From the NCBI GenBank assembly GCA_905147135.1, contig LR990060.1, positions 12,230,001-12,294,000 on the forward strand: 64,000 nt of DNA, given 5' to 3'. Shown here piece after piece: positions 11,980 through 23,234 of this stretch. Below the pieces are notes generated by a model. That model saw only the letters and a program-made list of their open reading frames with translations, searched no databases and was not told the DNA's origin. The position numbers and the translations under genes are program-made. Position 1 is the first letter of the stretch, and the number at the start of each line of letters is the position of its first letter. The DNA comes from Blastobasis lacticolella. Its lineage: Eukaryota > Arthropoda > Insecta > Lepidoptera > Blastobasidae.

Positions 11980-12205
11980 GTAGACATAGACATAGACATA
12001 GACATAGACATAGACAGTATTTTATTCGGATCTTCATTACATCCTTAACCTAAGGTAAGTACAGTAAATTATAATTATTGAAAATTACATAAGACCAGCC
12101 AGTGATGTAATGGAAACCGAAATGGACCAGTCTCAGCATAATGCTGTGAGGGCTAATGCCTGTCACAGCGCTGGTTTTCAGAAAAGCCCATGCATCCCAC
12201 GCGCA
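11980..12205 (-). mobile_element. Retroposon 3' end with TAGACA-hexamer tail
   Basis: Minus-oriented body (GTCTCAGCATAATGCTGTGA, TCACAGCGCTGGTTTTCAGA) ending in repeated TAGACA at 11980-12016 (ATGTCT on the element strand). A body scrap of a second copy lies at 11885-11979. Confidence 0.65.
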
Positions 12206-12276
12206 AGTAACTTTAGCATTGTCCCTTTCTCTATGTATTATACCCAAATCTACTATGCCATGTGTGAGATAGGTGT

Positions 12277-12507
12277 CATCATCATCATCATCACAGCCCG
12301 TAACAGTCCACTGCAGGACTAAGGGCCTCTCCCACGAAAGGGGAGGTTAGTGCCATAATCTCCACGCTTGGCAGGCGGGTTGGAGATCGCAGTGTTTAAA
12401 TATAACAATGGAAAATGCTGCTGCCCTTTTTCCAGACTACGGAGACTCTTGATCTTTTGCCTCGATAACATAAGTTGCCTTGTACGACACCCATGAGTGT
12501 AAGGGAT
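12277..12507 (-). repeat. Family C repeat
   Basis: Starts with the CATCATCATCATCATCACAG tail; lacks the GGCCGTGTGG end. Confidence 0.8.
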
Positions 12508-12814
12508 AATAACCGGTTTTTATTTATTAATTTTACACCTCATAGTAAGTCTCACATTGCGCGCGAAAGCACAGAGTTTCAATTGATAATACTTGTGTAG
12601 CGATACGTCCGTCAAAGTGAACACAATTGACCAATCGTGAAATAAAAAATTGTTTTTATTTTCTCTACATAACTGCAACATGTGATACAGTAATGCACAC
12701 CTTTTGATAGTATAGGTAATTTCAGATCGTGAAGTCGTCAGAAGTCGTTTGAGATCGTCTGAAGTAGGTTTGTATAACAAATCTGTAACCGAGAGCGCCT
12801 GGTCTTCCTCTATT

Positions 12815-13005
12815 TAGACATAGACATAGACGTATTTTTATTTGGTCCAATAACACATTCAAAAACTTAAAACTAACAGAATAAGTACATATCAAGAAAG
12901 CAGGGCGATGCGTCCTCGGACCAAACTGGACCAGCCTCAGCTTAATGCTATGAATGGCAGCAGCCAAACATAGCGCTGGTTTTCAGACTGACCCATAATA
13001 GATCT
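12815..13005 (-). mobile_element. Retroposon 3' end with TAGACA-hexamer tail
   Basis: TAGACATAGACATAGAC tail, then GCCTCAGCTTAATGCTATGA and AGCGCTGGTTTTCAGACTGA. Confidence 0.65.
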
Positions 13006-14099
13006 CGATGCGCGCACTACGCGAACAACGTGCTAACACAGAAATTATCAATACCAATATATACATATAATACAAAATAAATACAATATTTTTACATGTA
13101 TAATCTGTAATATAATGAATATATAAATAAACCTGGGATAAATAATATAATAATTTAATATTGTTCATAATGATGTTTAAGTTAATGGTAAAACAACAGA
13201 ATACAAGCTAGTTTGAGACATTTTGAAATTATTTTTTAACAATAATAACAAAAGACGGTGTGTGTGCGCCATTAATTAGGGCCATATTGAACGCAAAACG
13301 TTCAGTTGCTAAAGAGCCGCTAAGGGAACGATTAATAACGCTACTTCGACATGTACTATTGGTAAATTCGGGTGTCGTAGAGGTGTTATAAATTTCAGTT
13401 ATGTGTCTGTGATCAGTGTCTCAGAGAGTCTGTCTCTGGTATCGTAGCTACCGAAAAGATGGACCGATTTGAAAGTCAGTTTTAAGGAAAAACAGTTGAG
13501 CTCTGCTCTGCTCTGCTTTCGCCCCCGAAACGTCCCCCTCCCACCTACCTCACCGCTGGCGATATACCAGTAGTGTGGTCGATCTATTATATATTTATCC
13601 TCTCATTAGTCGCTTCCGACACCCGCCACAGGGAGCAGATTGTGCTATATTCTTCTCTGCCATATTCTACTCTACTATATTCGGACCAGACCGGAAAAAC
13701 GGACCAATAAAGTCACATTGTCGGCGAAATGAACCGACTTAAAATACGCTGCTCAACTCTAGACTGGCGTCCTATTTCCTAACCTACAAATAGCAACCCT
13801 ATCTTGAGGGTTAATTACGAATTCAGAGGCCAGTAGCGGCATATGACCCATTTTATGGCTCCAATACTGGCCCCAGAGACTCTGTAATGGGTTTAACTAG
13901 TGGTGTGCAGATCAGAAAGCAGAATTGGTAAATGCTTACCAAAAATTTTGATTAATGATATTTAATTTTCTTATAGTTCATATCACATTATTTGGTTGTT
14001 AACTGGATGATTTATGTCTAATTCAACCTGAGACGTTTGAATTAATTTATACAAAAAAGGAAGTTCTTATCAGAAATATCTAAAATACTAATAAAAACC

Positions 14100-14305
14100 A
14101 CAGGTGACCGGAGAGCTGGCTCGTTCCTCGGTCAGAGAATAAGCATTGCTATTCAACGAGGTAACGCAGCCTGCTTTCTGGCCACAATTCTGGACGGCAG
14201 CGGTGAGGAAGACTTTTTAAATTTTTAATGCATATGTATAGTTCTTTTCTTTTATTGTTTATGCCCTTTCTTCTAATCAATTTTATAAATAAATAAAGTC
14301 CAAAA
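14100..14305 (+). mobile_element. LINE 3' end (Jockey-like)
   Basis: Contains GGTAACGCAGCCTGC, ATTCTGGACGGCAGCGGTGA and GACTTTTTAAATTTTTAA, then an AT-rich tail ending ATAAATAAATAAAG. The same 3' end recurs at 58090-58260. Confidence 0.6.
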
Positions 14306-14715
14306 AGGTAATTTGAAGTATATACTAATAGTTTTTAATATAAACTAATAGTTTTTCCTATATTTAAGATATCAATATGGCTAGTACAAGGTGTACTATA
14401 TTTTATCATTTGCTTGCCAGGTTTATTCATCATATACAATATCTATGTAAATATTTCATTGATAGCAAAAACAGTCGTTGAAACTCAAAACTTTTATTTT
14501 AAATTTTGTTACGGGTATTTCTCCGGATAAAATGGTCCGGGTAAAATGGGGTTACTTTGATATCCTGGGGCTACATTGGTTATTTTCATGCATGAGACAA
14601 CCCTGAACAAACGGCTATACTGTAAATCAGCCATCTTTCCCTCAGAACTTTTCAGGAAAAAGTGAGTGATCGATGTAGCCCCTGCATATTAAACCCCATA
14701 TTACGGTAACCAAAA

Positions 14716-15080
14716 GGAGCGTCGGTGGCCGAGCGGTTAGAGTATACGACTCGTAAGCCAGAGGTCCCAGGTTCGAATCCCGCTCCAGCCATGTACCAAT
14801 GACTGTTTTCTGAGTTATGTACATTGGTAGAATACTAACCGATGCTCTTGCTATGAGGGAAAACATCGTGATGAAACCTGGACATTCAGGCGACTGGATG
14901 TGTAACCATGATAAAATTTGGTCAGGTTCCCTTGGTAGCAGGGTCATGGAGGTCAGATGGCAGTCGATCCATTGTAATTACCTTACCTGCCCAATCCTGG
15001 ATCATTGTCAAGGCGGACCCCAGGCCCTCGTGCGCGAGAACACAACCGAGACATTAACGCCAAGATGTTTTTTTTTTACG
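14716..15080 (+). mobile_element. tRNA-derived SINE (family A), longest copy
   Basis: Reference copy of the commonest SINE here. The tRNA-like head has box A TGGCCGAGCGG (14726-14736) and box B GGTTCGAATCC (14770-14780). The GGAGC/GCTCC ends of the head can pair as an acceptor stem, and the following AGCCA is tRNA-like. The body contains TACCAATGACTGTTTTCTGA, GAGGGAAAACATCGTGATGA and CTGGATCATTGTCAAGGCGG. It ends CATTAACGCCAAGATG plus a T run. It is an RNA polymerase III-type retroposon that would depend on a LINE (family knowledge), not a functional tRNA gene. Confidence 0.88.
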
Positions 15081-15564
15081 GTAAATAAAATTGTTTCCAA
15101 TTGTTTCGGTTTCAGTTGCGGAGTGCCTTAACATCACTGGTTCGAGCGCTCCCCCAGATTTCCTTGCAAAATGGACTTCGGGCACTGTCGCACTTTTCCT
15201 TTTTCACTGTTATTTACTGGCACTTGCGGTGGTTAGTGAAGCGAAAACTCGTTACTGTTGCTTTTTTTTTTGCTGAGAGTACAGTCTCATGATGAGAAAA
15301 TAGTGGCAATTTGCCCTATCGTAACATATTTGCCCGGTCTGCGTAGTCATAGTAAAAAAAAAAAAGTGTATCTTCGAATAAATTACTTGGCGCGGCTGGT
15401 ATGTGTATAACTAGTAACAGACGCTCCGATTTGGCTGGAGCCGACCAACCGTCAGTTGCAGTCGATACTAATCCTTACGATATACAAAATAAAGTCGCTC
15501 TTAGATTAAGATACACGGCCTTGGTCGGACGACCGACCCCGTCCAAACGCGACTTTAAAACAAG

Positions 15565-15625
15565 CCCATAACACTAGCTTTGCTTTCTTTGGGGCTAGAT
15601 GGCACAGTGTGAATAGTCTAACCAC
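15565..15625 (+). mobile_element. SINE family B, tail scrap
   Basis: Only the 3' end is recognisable: GCTTTCTTTGGGGCTAGATG and GCACAGTGTGAATAG. Confidence 0.5.
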
Positions 15626-15894
15626 ATTTATATTGATTTGATTTATTTAGTTAGCATTTGCGTATATCTAGTGCTTAATTCGTTTTTCGTATAATCAGTA
15701 TTTTGCTCAATGCAAAATATGGGGTGTTTATCAGAGAGGAAGTAAGTTAGGAAAAACTCTTAATTGCACACATGAAAATGAAAAAAAAAATGAAAATGAA
15801 AAAATGAAAAAGTATTTATTGAATTAGGATTGCGTTAATTAATCTCTTTTCAAAAGTCAAAAATCTAACGGAAAACAAAGGGAAGTTAAGCGAG

Positions 15895-16095
15895 CTCATC
15901 CAGGTAGGGGGCGACGCATGCAGACCGATCAGCGCGTACGAGGGCCTACTCCGGCGAGACACCGGGCACCGATACGCGCCACGCACATAACCGCCTAGGC
16001 GAATCATGTGCAGCGCGCGCCCGGCCCCAGCCAGCCCGCCGGCGCGAGCACCCGCACGCACCAGCCGGCCTACCCGCGTCGCCCCCTGAGCTCGG
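15895..16095. other. GC-rich island of unknown nature
   Basis: About 200 bases rich in CG dinucleotides within AT-rich intron, following an AAAATG-rich run at 15770-15815. A minus-strand frame of 94 codons is open but Arg/Gly/Ala-rich without recognised motifs. Could be a retroposon body. Confidence 0.5.
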
Positions 16096-16360
16096 AACAA
16101 ATAAGTAAAAAGAATGTCGTCTGTCTGTCAGTATGCCGCTTCAGTTAGGAAAATGACCATCTGTGGGAAAAAGAAACGGCAAGAAACCCACAGGTACATT
16201 TAAATATGATTACATTGCATTGATACATTTGTCAATTTAATTTGAGTGAGCCTGTTTTGATTGGAATATGATGTGAACCTCTACAAATCGGTCAAGATAA
16301 CTAAAAATAAAAATAAATTCAAAAACAAAAAATGGCACAGCAAAACATATTACAAGACAA

Positions 16361-16465
16361 TCTATATATATAAAAGAAAGTCGTGTTTGTTACAACACTT
16401 ATAACTCGAGAACGGCTGGACCGATTGCCATGGTTTTTGATTTGTTGGATTTGTTTCCTTCCCGA
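16361..16465 (+). repeat. Helitron 5' terminus, outer copy
   Basis: Terminal sequence starting TC after host A. About 95 bases from TAAAAGAAAGTCG to CCTTCCCGAAT are identical by eye to the second copy at 16513-16619. Confidence 0.85.
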
Positions 16466-16512
16466 ATATATATATATATATCTTCTATCTATTATCTATC
16501 TATCTATTTCTA
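16466..16512. repeat. TATA/TCTA simple repeat between the two Helitron 5' ends
   Basis: Alternating TA run followed by imperfect TCTA/TCTATTA units, lying exactly between the duplicated termini. Confidence 0.8.
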
Positions 16513-16619
16513 TTATATATATAAAAGAAAGTCGTGTTTGTTACAACACTTATAACTCGAGAACGGCTGGACCGATTGCCATGGTTTTTGATTTGTTGGA
16601 TTTGTTTCCTTCCCGAATA
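16513..16619 (+). repeat. Helitron 5' terminus, inner duplicate copy
   Basis: Second direct copy of the 5' end. Its first bases (TTATATATATAAAAG) lack the leading TC, and it continues into the body of the element. Confidence 0.85.
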
Positions 16620-17049
16620 GCAGAATACATCTTAAAAACAATAAAAACTCGATATGTGTAATGAATACTTAATCATTTCAATAGATGCTGATTTGTGTAT
16701 TACATGTCAAACATTTGTTGTCCAATCCTGTCAAATAGTGTAGTCAATAGTCAATTTTTTTTTTGGAGCTTATGGCCTGGTTGCTGAGACCTTTAAGCCA
16801 CAACTTTATTTTTTTCTGAAGACATCATGTGTGCGTTCAGAAATTTATTTTTTGTAAAATGTCTACAAAGTTCAGGTACTGTTATATTTGTTTGTTTTAG
16901 ACATTAATTTTCGAAAATTATTTATTAATTATTTAATTTTTAATTCCCGAAAATAATACCAAAGATTTATTCTACAGTAAAAACATAAAATCATCGGAAA
17001 GGAACGGAATTTAGGAAATAAAAAATCAGTTGGTAAAGGTTATAAGATA

Positions 17050-17503
17050 GAAGATGCACACCATAAATTCTTGCAAATATACTTCATGGGCAATATGGAA
17101 GAACAACTTGACCGGCGTCAAGGGATCAACACAGCTACGAAAAGAGCAATTCTCCAAGATCTGCAGCAAATGCTTCATGAACATCATGCATTGGTCAGGC
17201 TGTTCAAGACTGCTTTAGAGCGCATGCCAAGTGATGACTATAAAGTTGTGATCAGAGCAGATAAAAGACCAGCTGGAACACATGAACGCACATTTAATGC
17301 TCCAACAATCGATGAAGTGGCAATCCTGATTGTTGGTGAAAACTTGGAAACACGTGATATTGTACTTACACGACGCAATACTGGGCAACTACAAAGAATA
17401 TATGAAACACACCGTTCATATGACGCGTTACAATACCCGCTGATGTTTTGGCAAGGAGACGATGGATATCACTTTAATATCAAAATGATTAATCCATTGA
17501 ATG
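17050..17503 (+). pseudogene. Helitron Rep/helicase, 5' exon (N-terminally truncated)
   Basis: Open frame reading HHKFLQIYFMGN, then MEEQLDRRQGINTATKRAIL, RLFKTALERMPSD and HRSYDALQYPLMFW. This is the conserved block just before the Helitron Rep domain. Full-length proteins of this family carry roughly 300 more residues upstream, including a zinc-finger-like region. Here that part is replaced by unrelated sequence after the duplicated 5' terminus, and no credible start codon precedes the conserved block. The exon ends NPLNG at a donor G|GTAAGAT at 17503/17504. Joining to 17668 gives the expected NPLNGEETTKKVS continuity, so an intron of 164 bases (17504-17667) is well supported. Confidence 0.88.
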
Positions 17504-17667
17504 GTAAGATCAATATTGTTGTTTTCATTTTAACTTGATATACATTTTATTCTGTTTGCTTTTAGTACTCAAAAAAAGTTGTAATTTCTAATTTAGTAGA
17601 GAGTAGCTGTAAGAGTCGTTAACCTATTACGGGTTCTAAAATACAATTTTTACTGCATTTGTTTCAG
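17504..17667 (+). other. Short intron inside the Helitron gene
   Basis: 164 bases with donor GTAAGATC and acceptor TTGTTTCAG. Removing it fuses the two conserved blocks in frame (phase 1). Read without splicing, the first block ends after a few codons. Confidence 0.8.
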
Positions 17668-20522
17668 GTGAGGAAACTACCAAGAAGGTTAGTTCGATGA
17701 ATTATTACGCATATCGTTTGATGATTCGTGAAAATTCTGACAATTATTTGTTGCGATTTCGTCGACTGCTTCAACAATATTGCGTTGACATGTACGTTAA
17801 AATCGAAACGGAGCGCCTGACTTTCATTCGGTTGAATCAAGCTAAATTGCGTTCGGAAGAGTATATCCATTTACGCGATGCAATTAGCACAGAAGGAGAT
17901 TCAGAAAATGTTGGTCGATTTACTATTTTACCGGCGACATACATAGGTAGCCCGCGTCATTTGCATGAATATGCGCAAGATGCAATGACATATGTTCGTC
18001 ATTATGGTCGGCCAGATCTATTCATTACATTTACATGTAATCCGAAATGGATAGAAATTATTCAATTGCTGCTTCCCGGACAAACATCAAGTGATCGACA
18101 CGACATCACCGCACGTGTTTTCAGGCAAAAAATTCGGTCACTAATGAATTACATTGTTAAGCAACACGTCTTTGGGAATACTCGATGCTGGATGTATTCA
18201 ATCGAATGGCAAAAACGAGGCCTACCGCATGCTCACATTCTGATTTGGTTAGTCGAAAGAATTCGGCCAGATCAAATAGATGACATCATATGTGCGGAGA
18301 TTCCTGCTCCTGAAACCGATCCAGACCTACATGATGTTGTAGTCACGAATATGATTCATGGACCGTGTGGCACTATCAACCGACAATCACCGTGCATGGT
18401 CGACGGCAAGTGTTCCAAACGGTATCCACGAAAATTGACGGCAGAGACCATTACAGGCAACGATGGTTATCCATTGTATCGGCGTCGATCGCCCGATGAT
18501 AATGGTAGAACTATCACAACTAAAGTGAAAGGAAACGATTTCGTAGTTGACAACAGTTGGATTGTTCCATATTCGCCACTTCTTTCCAAAACATTCAAAG
18601 CACATTGTAATGTTGAGTATTGCAATTCGGTCAAGTCAATTAAATACATTTGCAAATATGTCACGAAAGGGAGCGACATGGCGGTTTTTGGTATCCAAAC
18701 ATCCAATACCAACGATGAAATCACGCGCTATCAAGTTGGTAGATATGTGAACTGCAATGAAGCAATTTGGCGTATATTTTCATTCCCTATTCACGAACGT
18801 CATCCCACTGTTTTACATTTGGGGGTGCATCTAGAGAACGGTCAGAGAGTATATTTCACAGCGTCGAATGCTGCTCAACGTGCCGAAACACCTCCAGCGA
18901 CAACACTGACCAGTTTCTTTGCGATTTGTCAAAGCGATCCGTTCGCACGAACTTTGCTTTACTCAGAAATGCCACGTTATTACACTTGGAACGCTACATC
19001 GAAGAAATTTCAACGTCGGAAGCAAGGCGATGCAGTTCCTGGTCATCCAGATATGCGTTTTACTGATGCTCTTGGTCGTATTTACACAGTTCATCCGAAG
19101 AATGATGAATGTTTCTATTTGCGGTTGTTGCTGGTACATGTTCGAGGGCCAACATCATTTGAATCACTACGAACTGTTAATGGTATCGTGTGCCCCACAT
19201 TTCGTGCAGCATGTCAAGAGCTAAATTTGCTTGAAAACGATACTCATTGGGACACGACAATCGCTGAAGCAATTATTTCTGCATCTCCAAGTCAGATACG
19301 CACATTATTTGCTATCATCATTTCAACATGCTTCCCATCGAACCCACGTGACCTGTGGAACAAATACAAAGATAACATGTCAGAAGATATTTTACATCGA
19401 ATTCGCGTCAGCTCAAGAAATTCCGATCTTGAGGTGAATGAGGAGATCCATAACCAGACTTTGCTCTTGATCGAAGATATGTGTTACCTCATGTGCGGCA
19501 GTTTGTTAGTTAGGTTAGGAATGCCAGCGCCAGATCGCGGAATGAATGACGCATTTAATAGAGAATTGGAACGTGAACGCGAATATGATCCACATGAACT
19601 AATCCAATCAGTTCAAACGAATGTACCTCTGTTGAATCCTAAGCAGAGGGAAGTCTATGATACACTGATTAATGCAATTGATGATGGAAATGGCGGCTTA
19701 TTTTTTTTGGATGCCCCCGGTGGAACTGGGAAGACATTCCTCATGTCATTGATTTTGGCCACTGTACGTGCGAGATCCGAAATTGCGGTAGCAATTGCTT
19801 CTTCTGGAATAGCGGCCACATTGTTAGACGGATGCCGTACGGCTCACTCAGCGTTAAAATTGCCATTAAACCTTCAAACTACTGAACAACCGACATGTAA
19901 CATTTCGAAACACTCCGCAATGGCCAAAGTTTTAGTAGCATCAAAAATCATCATATGGGACGAATGCACAATGGCGCACAAACGCGCATTGGAAGCACTA
20001 GACCGAACATTCAAAGATCTGCGCAATGACTCGAGATGTTTTGGTGGTGCAATGATTTTATTATCTGGCGATTTCCGGCAAACACTACCAGTCATTCCAA
20101 GATCTACTGCTGCCGACGAAATAAACGCTTGCCTCAAAGCATCAAATCTGTGGCGATATGTAAAGAAACTTCAACTGTCTGTAAATATGAGAGTTGCATT
20201 GTTGAACGATCTATCTGCTGATGATTTCTCGAAGCAATTGCTGACTATCGGTAATGGCCGTGTTCCTGTTGACAAATCGAGCGGTTTGATTTCATTTCCT
20301 CCAAATTTATGCAATTTCGTATCATCAAAAGACGAGCTTATCAACAAAGTATTCCTAAAAAAAAATAAAAAATACTTAATTTTTATTTTTTATTTTTTTT
20401 TATTTTTATTCTCATTCTGTATGTATGTTTTCATCATCATTCATCATAATAAAATACTTTTTTGTTTCTATCTATATAAATATATTATTTTGTATAATTG
20501 TTTTACGTTCATCAAAGCCTAA
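17668..20522 (+). pseudogene. Helitron Rep/Pif1-type helicase, main exon (C-terminally truncated)
   Basis: Long open frame entered at an acceptor TTTGTTTCAG|GT. In order it holds the HUH nuclease motif (PHAH at about 18225-18236) and the two-tyrosine motif (YICKYVTKG at about 18644-18670). The Pif1-like helicase follows, with Walker A (PGGTGKT, 19716-19736) and Walker B (IIIWDEC, 19947-19967). The catalytic residues of the nuclease are present. After SSKDELINKVF (about 20352) the helicase stops matching and runs into low-complexity Lys/Phe-rich residues encoded by an A/T tract. Roughly 200 residues with the last helicase motifs are missing. The gene is therefore not a full transposase although it lacks frameshifts. 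Confidence 0.93.
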
Positions 20523-20564
20523 ATTAGTTCAGCTAAAAAGTAACACGACATTCATTGTCTGTTA

Positions 20565-20593
20565 GGCGGTACGAAGTTCGCCGGGTCAGCTAG
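20565..20593 (+). other. Helitron 3' hairpin and CTAG end
   Basis: GGCG stem at about 20565 pairs with CGCC at 20579-20582, followed by GGGTCAG and CTAG. The next base is the host T. This is the replication-termination signal expected for Helitrons. Confidence 0.8.
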
Positions 20594-20751
20594 TTTACAA
20601 TATATGAGAGTTATGAGTAATGAAAATGATAACGATGTCGATGACGTGAACGTTTCTAGAATTCGTTCCACTATGCTAGCTACCTAAGTCGAGTTAGCAA
20701 CGACGAGAATTCATGCCTTGTAAAGGCTGTGATCATAATCTTAGCATTAAT

Positions 20752-21118
20752 GTCCCAGTGGTGCTCTCACGCGCCCGGGGTCCGCCTTGATAGTGAAAAC
20801 CGACATTATTCAAGATTTGGCAGATCAGATAATTACAGTGGAGCGACTGCAATCTGACCTCCGTGACCCTGTTAACACGGGAACCTGCCCAGATTGGATT
20901 ATGGATACACATTCAGTCGCTTAAATGTGCAGGTTTCCTCGTGATGTTTTTTCTCACCGTACGAGCATCGGTTAATGTTCAACAAACCTAAAATTTTTGG
21001 TACAGTCAATTGCAGAGAGAACTGACCCATATACTCTGCAGCTGACTGTCCATGGCGGTACCGAGGGTCGAAATCACTATATCTCGTTTTCAAGTCCGAC
21101 CTGCTAACCATCCATCCA
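20752..21118 (-). mobile_element. SINE family A copy
   Basis: Starts GTGGTGCTCTCACGCGCCCG, includes GAGCGACTGCAATCTGACCT and CCGTACGAGCATCGGTTAAT. The diverged head runs to about 21118. Lies 150 bp right of the Helitron. Confidence 0.8.
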
Positions 21119-21804
21119 GCAGTATTCAACATAATAGCCAAACCGGTTACCGGATCTCTCGTTGAACATAACAACCCTCAGTTGGTCAAGACCCAACAAT
21201 GGAGGTACCTAATCGATATATAATCGAGACGGGATTTGACGTTGTCGAGATGGTTGGGTATTTTTAGCTATTGTGGGCGTATAAGCCCCTTGGGTTTTGC
21301 GGCGATTTCGCTGTTTGGCTATCCCAGGCCTAATTCCTGTGGTAAGGTTCGCGTCATGGTTGGATTATGATTCAATTATCGTTCTCCATAGGAGTGCGTC
21401 GAGGTTCAACCTTTGTAATGCGTAGGCTAAGGCATGGGACACGTTTGCGAGTGTGTTCGCTGATCGTTAAAATCTAGACGCTTTCAAGGCTAGAGTGAAT
21501 AGGCTGTTCATGGACAAGCATGCTCTGTATTCCGGTGCATCGTCACTTACCAGCTAAGATAGAGGTCAAATGTCTAGCTTATTCTAATTTAAATATAAAT
21601 AAAAAAGAATATCTCAAGTAATTTTTTAAATTCGGGAAAAACTTATTTTAACTCAAGGTAGGGCAGCAAACCCTTGGCCTAGATGAGAATTAATGAGAAT
21701 AACAAAGCCTCAAAGAAGAGAAGATAATGTCCTACATCGTAAGCCTCGTTAACTACTACCAAGTGAGATGGCGGACCAATGATTGCCTGTGTTATAAAAT
21801 CCTA

Positions 21805-22003
21805 GAAAAGAAAAGTGAAGAAAAGAAAAGAAAAGAAAAGAAAAGAAAGGAAAAGAAAAGAAAAGAAAAGAAAAGAAAAGAATAGAAAAGAAAAGAACAG
21901 AAAAGAAAAGAACAGAAAAGAAAAGAAAAGAAAAGAACAGAAAATAAAAGAAAAGAAAAGAAAACCAAACAAAGAAAAGAAAAGAAAAGAAAAGAAAAGA
22001 AAT
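21805..22003. repeat. AAAAG microsatellite next to a splice donor
   Basis: About 200 bases of AAAAG units with AAAAC and AGGAA variants. On the gene's strand it is a CTTTT tract starting about 20 bases after the donor of the exon at 22021. Confidence 0.95.
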
Positions 22004-22020
22004 ATTATGAAGAGACTCAC

Positions 22021-22112
22021 CTCAACGATGCGGTCGTTGACCTGTATCCGGCCGCAGAGGTCGGCGGAGCTGCCAGCGCTGATGCTCTTAACGAAGATGC
22101 CGCTCAGCTCCT
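22021..22112 (-). CDS. Patj: PATJ-like gene, PDZ domain exon 2 (core)
   Basis: Exon of 92 nt: two bases complete a Glu codon across the junction, then 30 codons, leaving in phase 0. Acceptor ATTTGTTCAACAG|AG, donor GTTGAG|GTGAGTCT. The peptide starts ELSGIFVKSISAGSSADLCG and continues RIQVNDRIVE. This is the canonical PDZ middle: beta-C strand (GIFVKSI), the alpha-A turn with small residues (AGSSADLCG) and the GRIQVNDRI beta-D/E hairpin. It continues exactly from the exon at 36155-36279 and into 1004-910. The donor is followed within about 20 bases by a long AAAAG microsatellite (CTTTT in the transcript). Confidence 0.9.
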
Positions 22113-23014
22113 CTGTTGAACAAATAAATGAACAAATTTACTTCTCATGTAATAATATTGTTCTTCTTATCGAGTCGACCTTACACTTTGTTCGCCCAGT
22201 ATTCGGCGACACATACAGCATTTGGATTGGCCTCGGACAAGTCCTCCATTGTGCAAGTTTTGGGACACGCTGAGCGTGAGACGAGGTGGTCCATGGTTTG
22301 TGGAGATGGAGATACGCCACAGTCACAGGGAGAGTTTTCGTTATATCATAATTTTATATAATATATCGACGACATTGGTACTATGGTACCTCTTAAGTTC
22401 CATTTCGGCGATTTCTAGTTTTTAATGTCAATCGATGCATAATGCAATTTCGCACGTGCTGGCAAGACGCCTAAGTTTGATATTCGATTTTTTTTCGATT
22501 CGTAACTTTAAACACTAATAGAATAAGCTTTTAAAAAATTAACTTCTATAAAAAATAAAAATGTGAGAAATATTTTTCGTTTCTTGATAAGTTGTAATTT
22601 TTTAGTTAGGAGATATTGGTACTTCGTCGTCGATATACTACAAACGTTTGCCCGCGACTTCGCTTAAAATTCGATTACAACTTTTCAAACCCGTTCCCGC
22701 GAGAACCACATTGAATTTCTTTCAAAATGTACTACTCTGGGCTATAAGCTATGTTACTGAAAAATTTCATCAAAATTCGGTCAGCAGTTATTGAGTGACG
22801 GAGTAACAAACATCCATCTATACCAATTTTCGGCCTTTTAAATATTAGAAGAGTATGGTCGCTGGTTACGTCACGAGCAGCGTAAGCCCCAGGGATATAT
22901 ACAAAATAGGTTTCTATTGATTAATAACTCCACCTTTACATCCAGACACTAGCACTACGATGATTTAACGTAACCACTACAAAGTTAGTTACTTATGCAA
23001 TCAATGTGTTACAA

Positions 23015-23165
23015 TGACGACCCGAGTGATCCAGTGGTGCCACGCAAGAGCTTCGGCTGGACAGAAATTTAAAAGTATAATTTTAATTTCGGTTACGTTT
23101 CTGGGTGTATGTGTTAGATGGCGCTGTGTGAAATTGTGCACGATTATTTATTATATATAATTATT
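23015..23165 (+). mobile_element. SINE family B copy
   Basis: GACCCGAGTGATCCAGTGGT, GGACAGAAATTTAAAAG and GATGGCGCTGTGTGAAATTG. The head is degenerate and lacks an intact box B. Confidence 0.75.
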
Positions 23166-23234
23166 AATTAAAACGGCAGTATCTTATTAGATTTCAGAAG
23201 GCAACAGCAATAACTATTAAATTGAAAGTCAAAA

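Larger units (their letters stand above)
16361..20593 (+). mobile_element. Helitron with both termini, internally truncated coding region
   Basis: Rolling-circle transposon of 4233 bp. The 5' end is TCTATATATATAAAAGAAAG followed by the ACTCGAGAACGGCTGGACCG stretch typical of lepidopteran Helitrons. The 3' end is a GGCG/CGCC hairpin followed by GGGTCAGCTAG. The flanks are A at 16360 and T at 20594, matching Helitron insertion between A and T without target duplication. It carries a spliced Rep/helicase gene on the plus strand, antisense to the PATJ-like host gene. The reading frames are clean for about 1000 codons, which suggests a young insertion. However, both ends of the protein are missing, so movement would need an autonomous relative in trans (inference). 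Confidence 0.92.
1005..22020 (-). other. Intron of the PATJ-like gene (21.0 kb)
   Basis: Bounded by donor GTGAGTCT (at 22020) and acceptor TTCTTGCCAG (ending 1005) on the minus strand; phase 0. It contains a 4.2-kb Helitron, a broken mariner, SINEs of two families, several LINE ends and a triplicated unit at 5.6-6.8 kb. No other host exon was recognised inside. Stretches at 6790-7620, 9120-9650, 13000-14090 and 15290-15780 show nothing I can name beyond AT-rich sequence and short repeat scraps. Confidence 0.8.

Noticed and set aside
14716..14792. Functional tRNA gene
   Set aside because: The head has good A and B boxes, but it continues into a SINE body repeated about a dozen times, and the cloverleaf is only approximate.
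15816..16100. Arg/Gly/Ala-rich minus-strand protein
   Set aside because: GC-rich composition keeps the frame open; no splice signals or motif support it.
17697..20522. Complete host helicase gene
   Set aside because: It is a Helitron Rep/helicase, begins mid-protein, needs the exon at 17050-17503 and ends in low-complexity sequence.
21802..22273. Lys/Arg- or Phe-rich proteins around the AAAAG tract
   Set aside because: Translation of a microsatellite; the real coding part here is the PDZ exon on the minus strand at 22021-22112.
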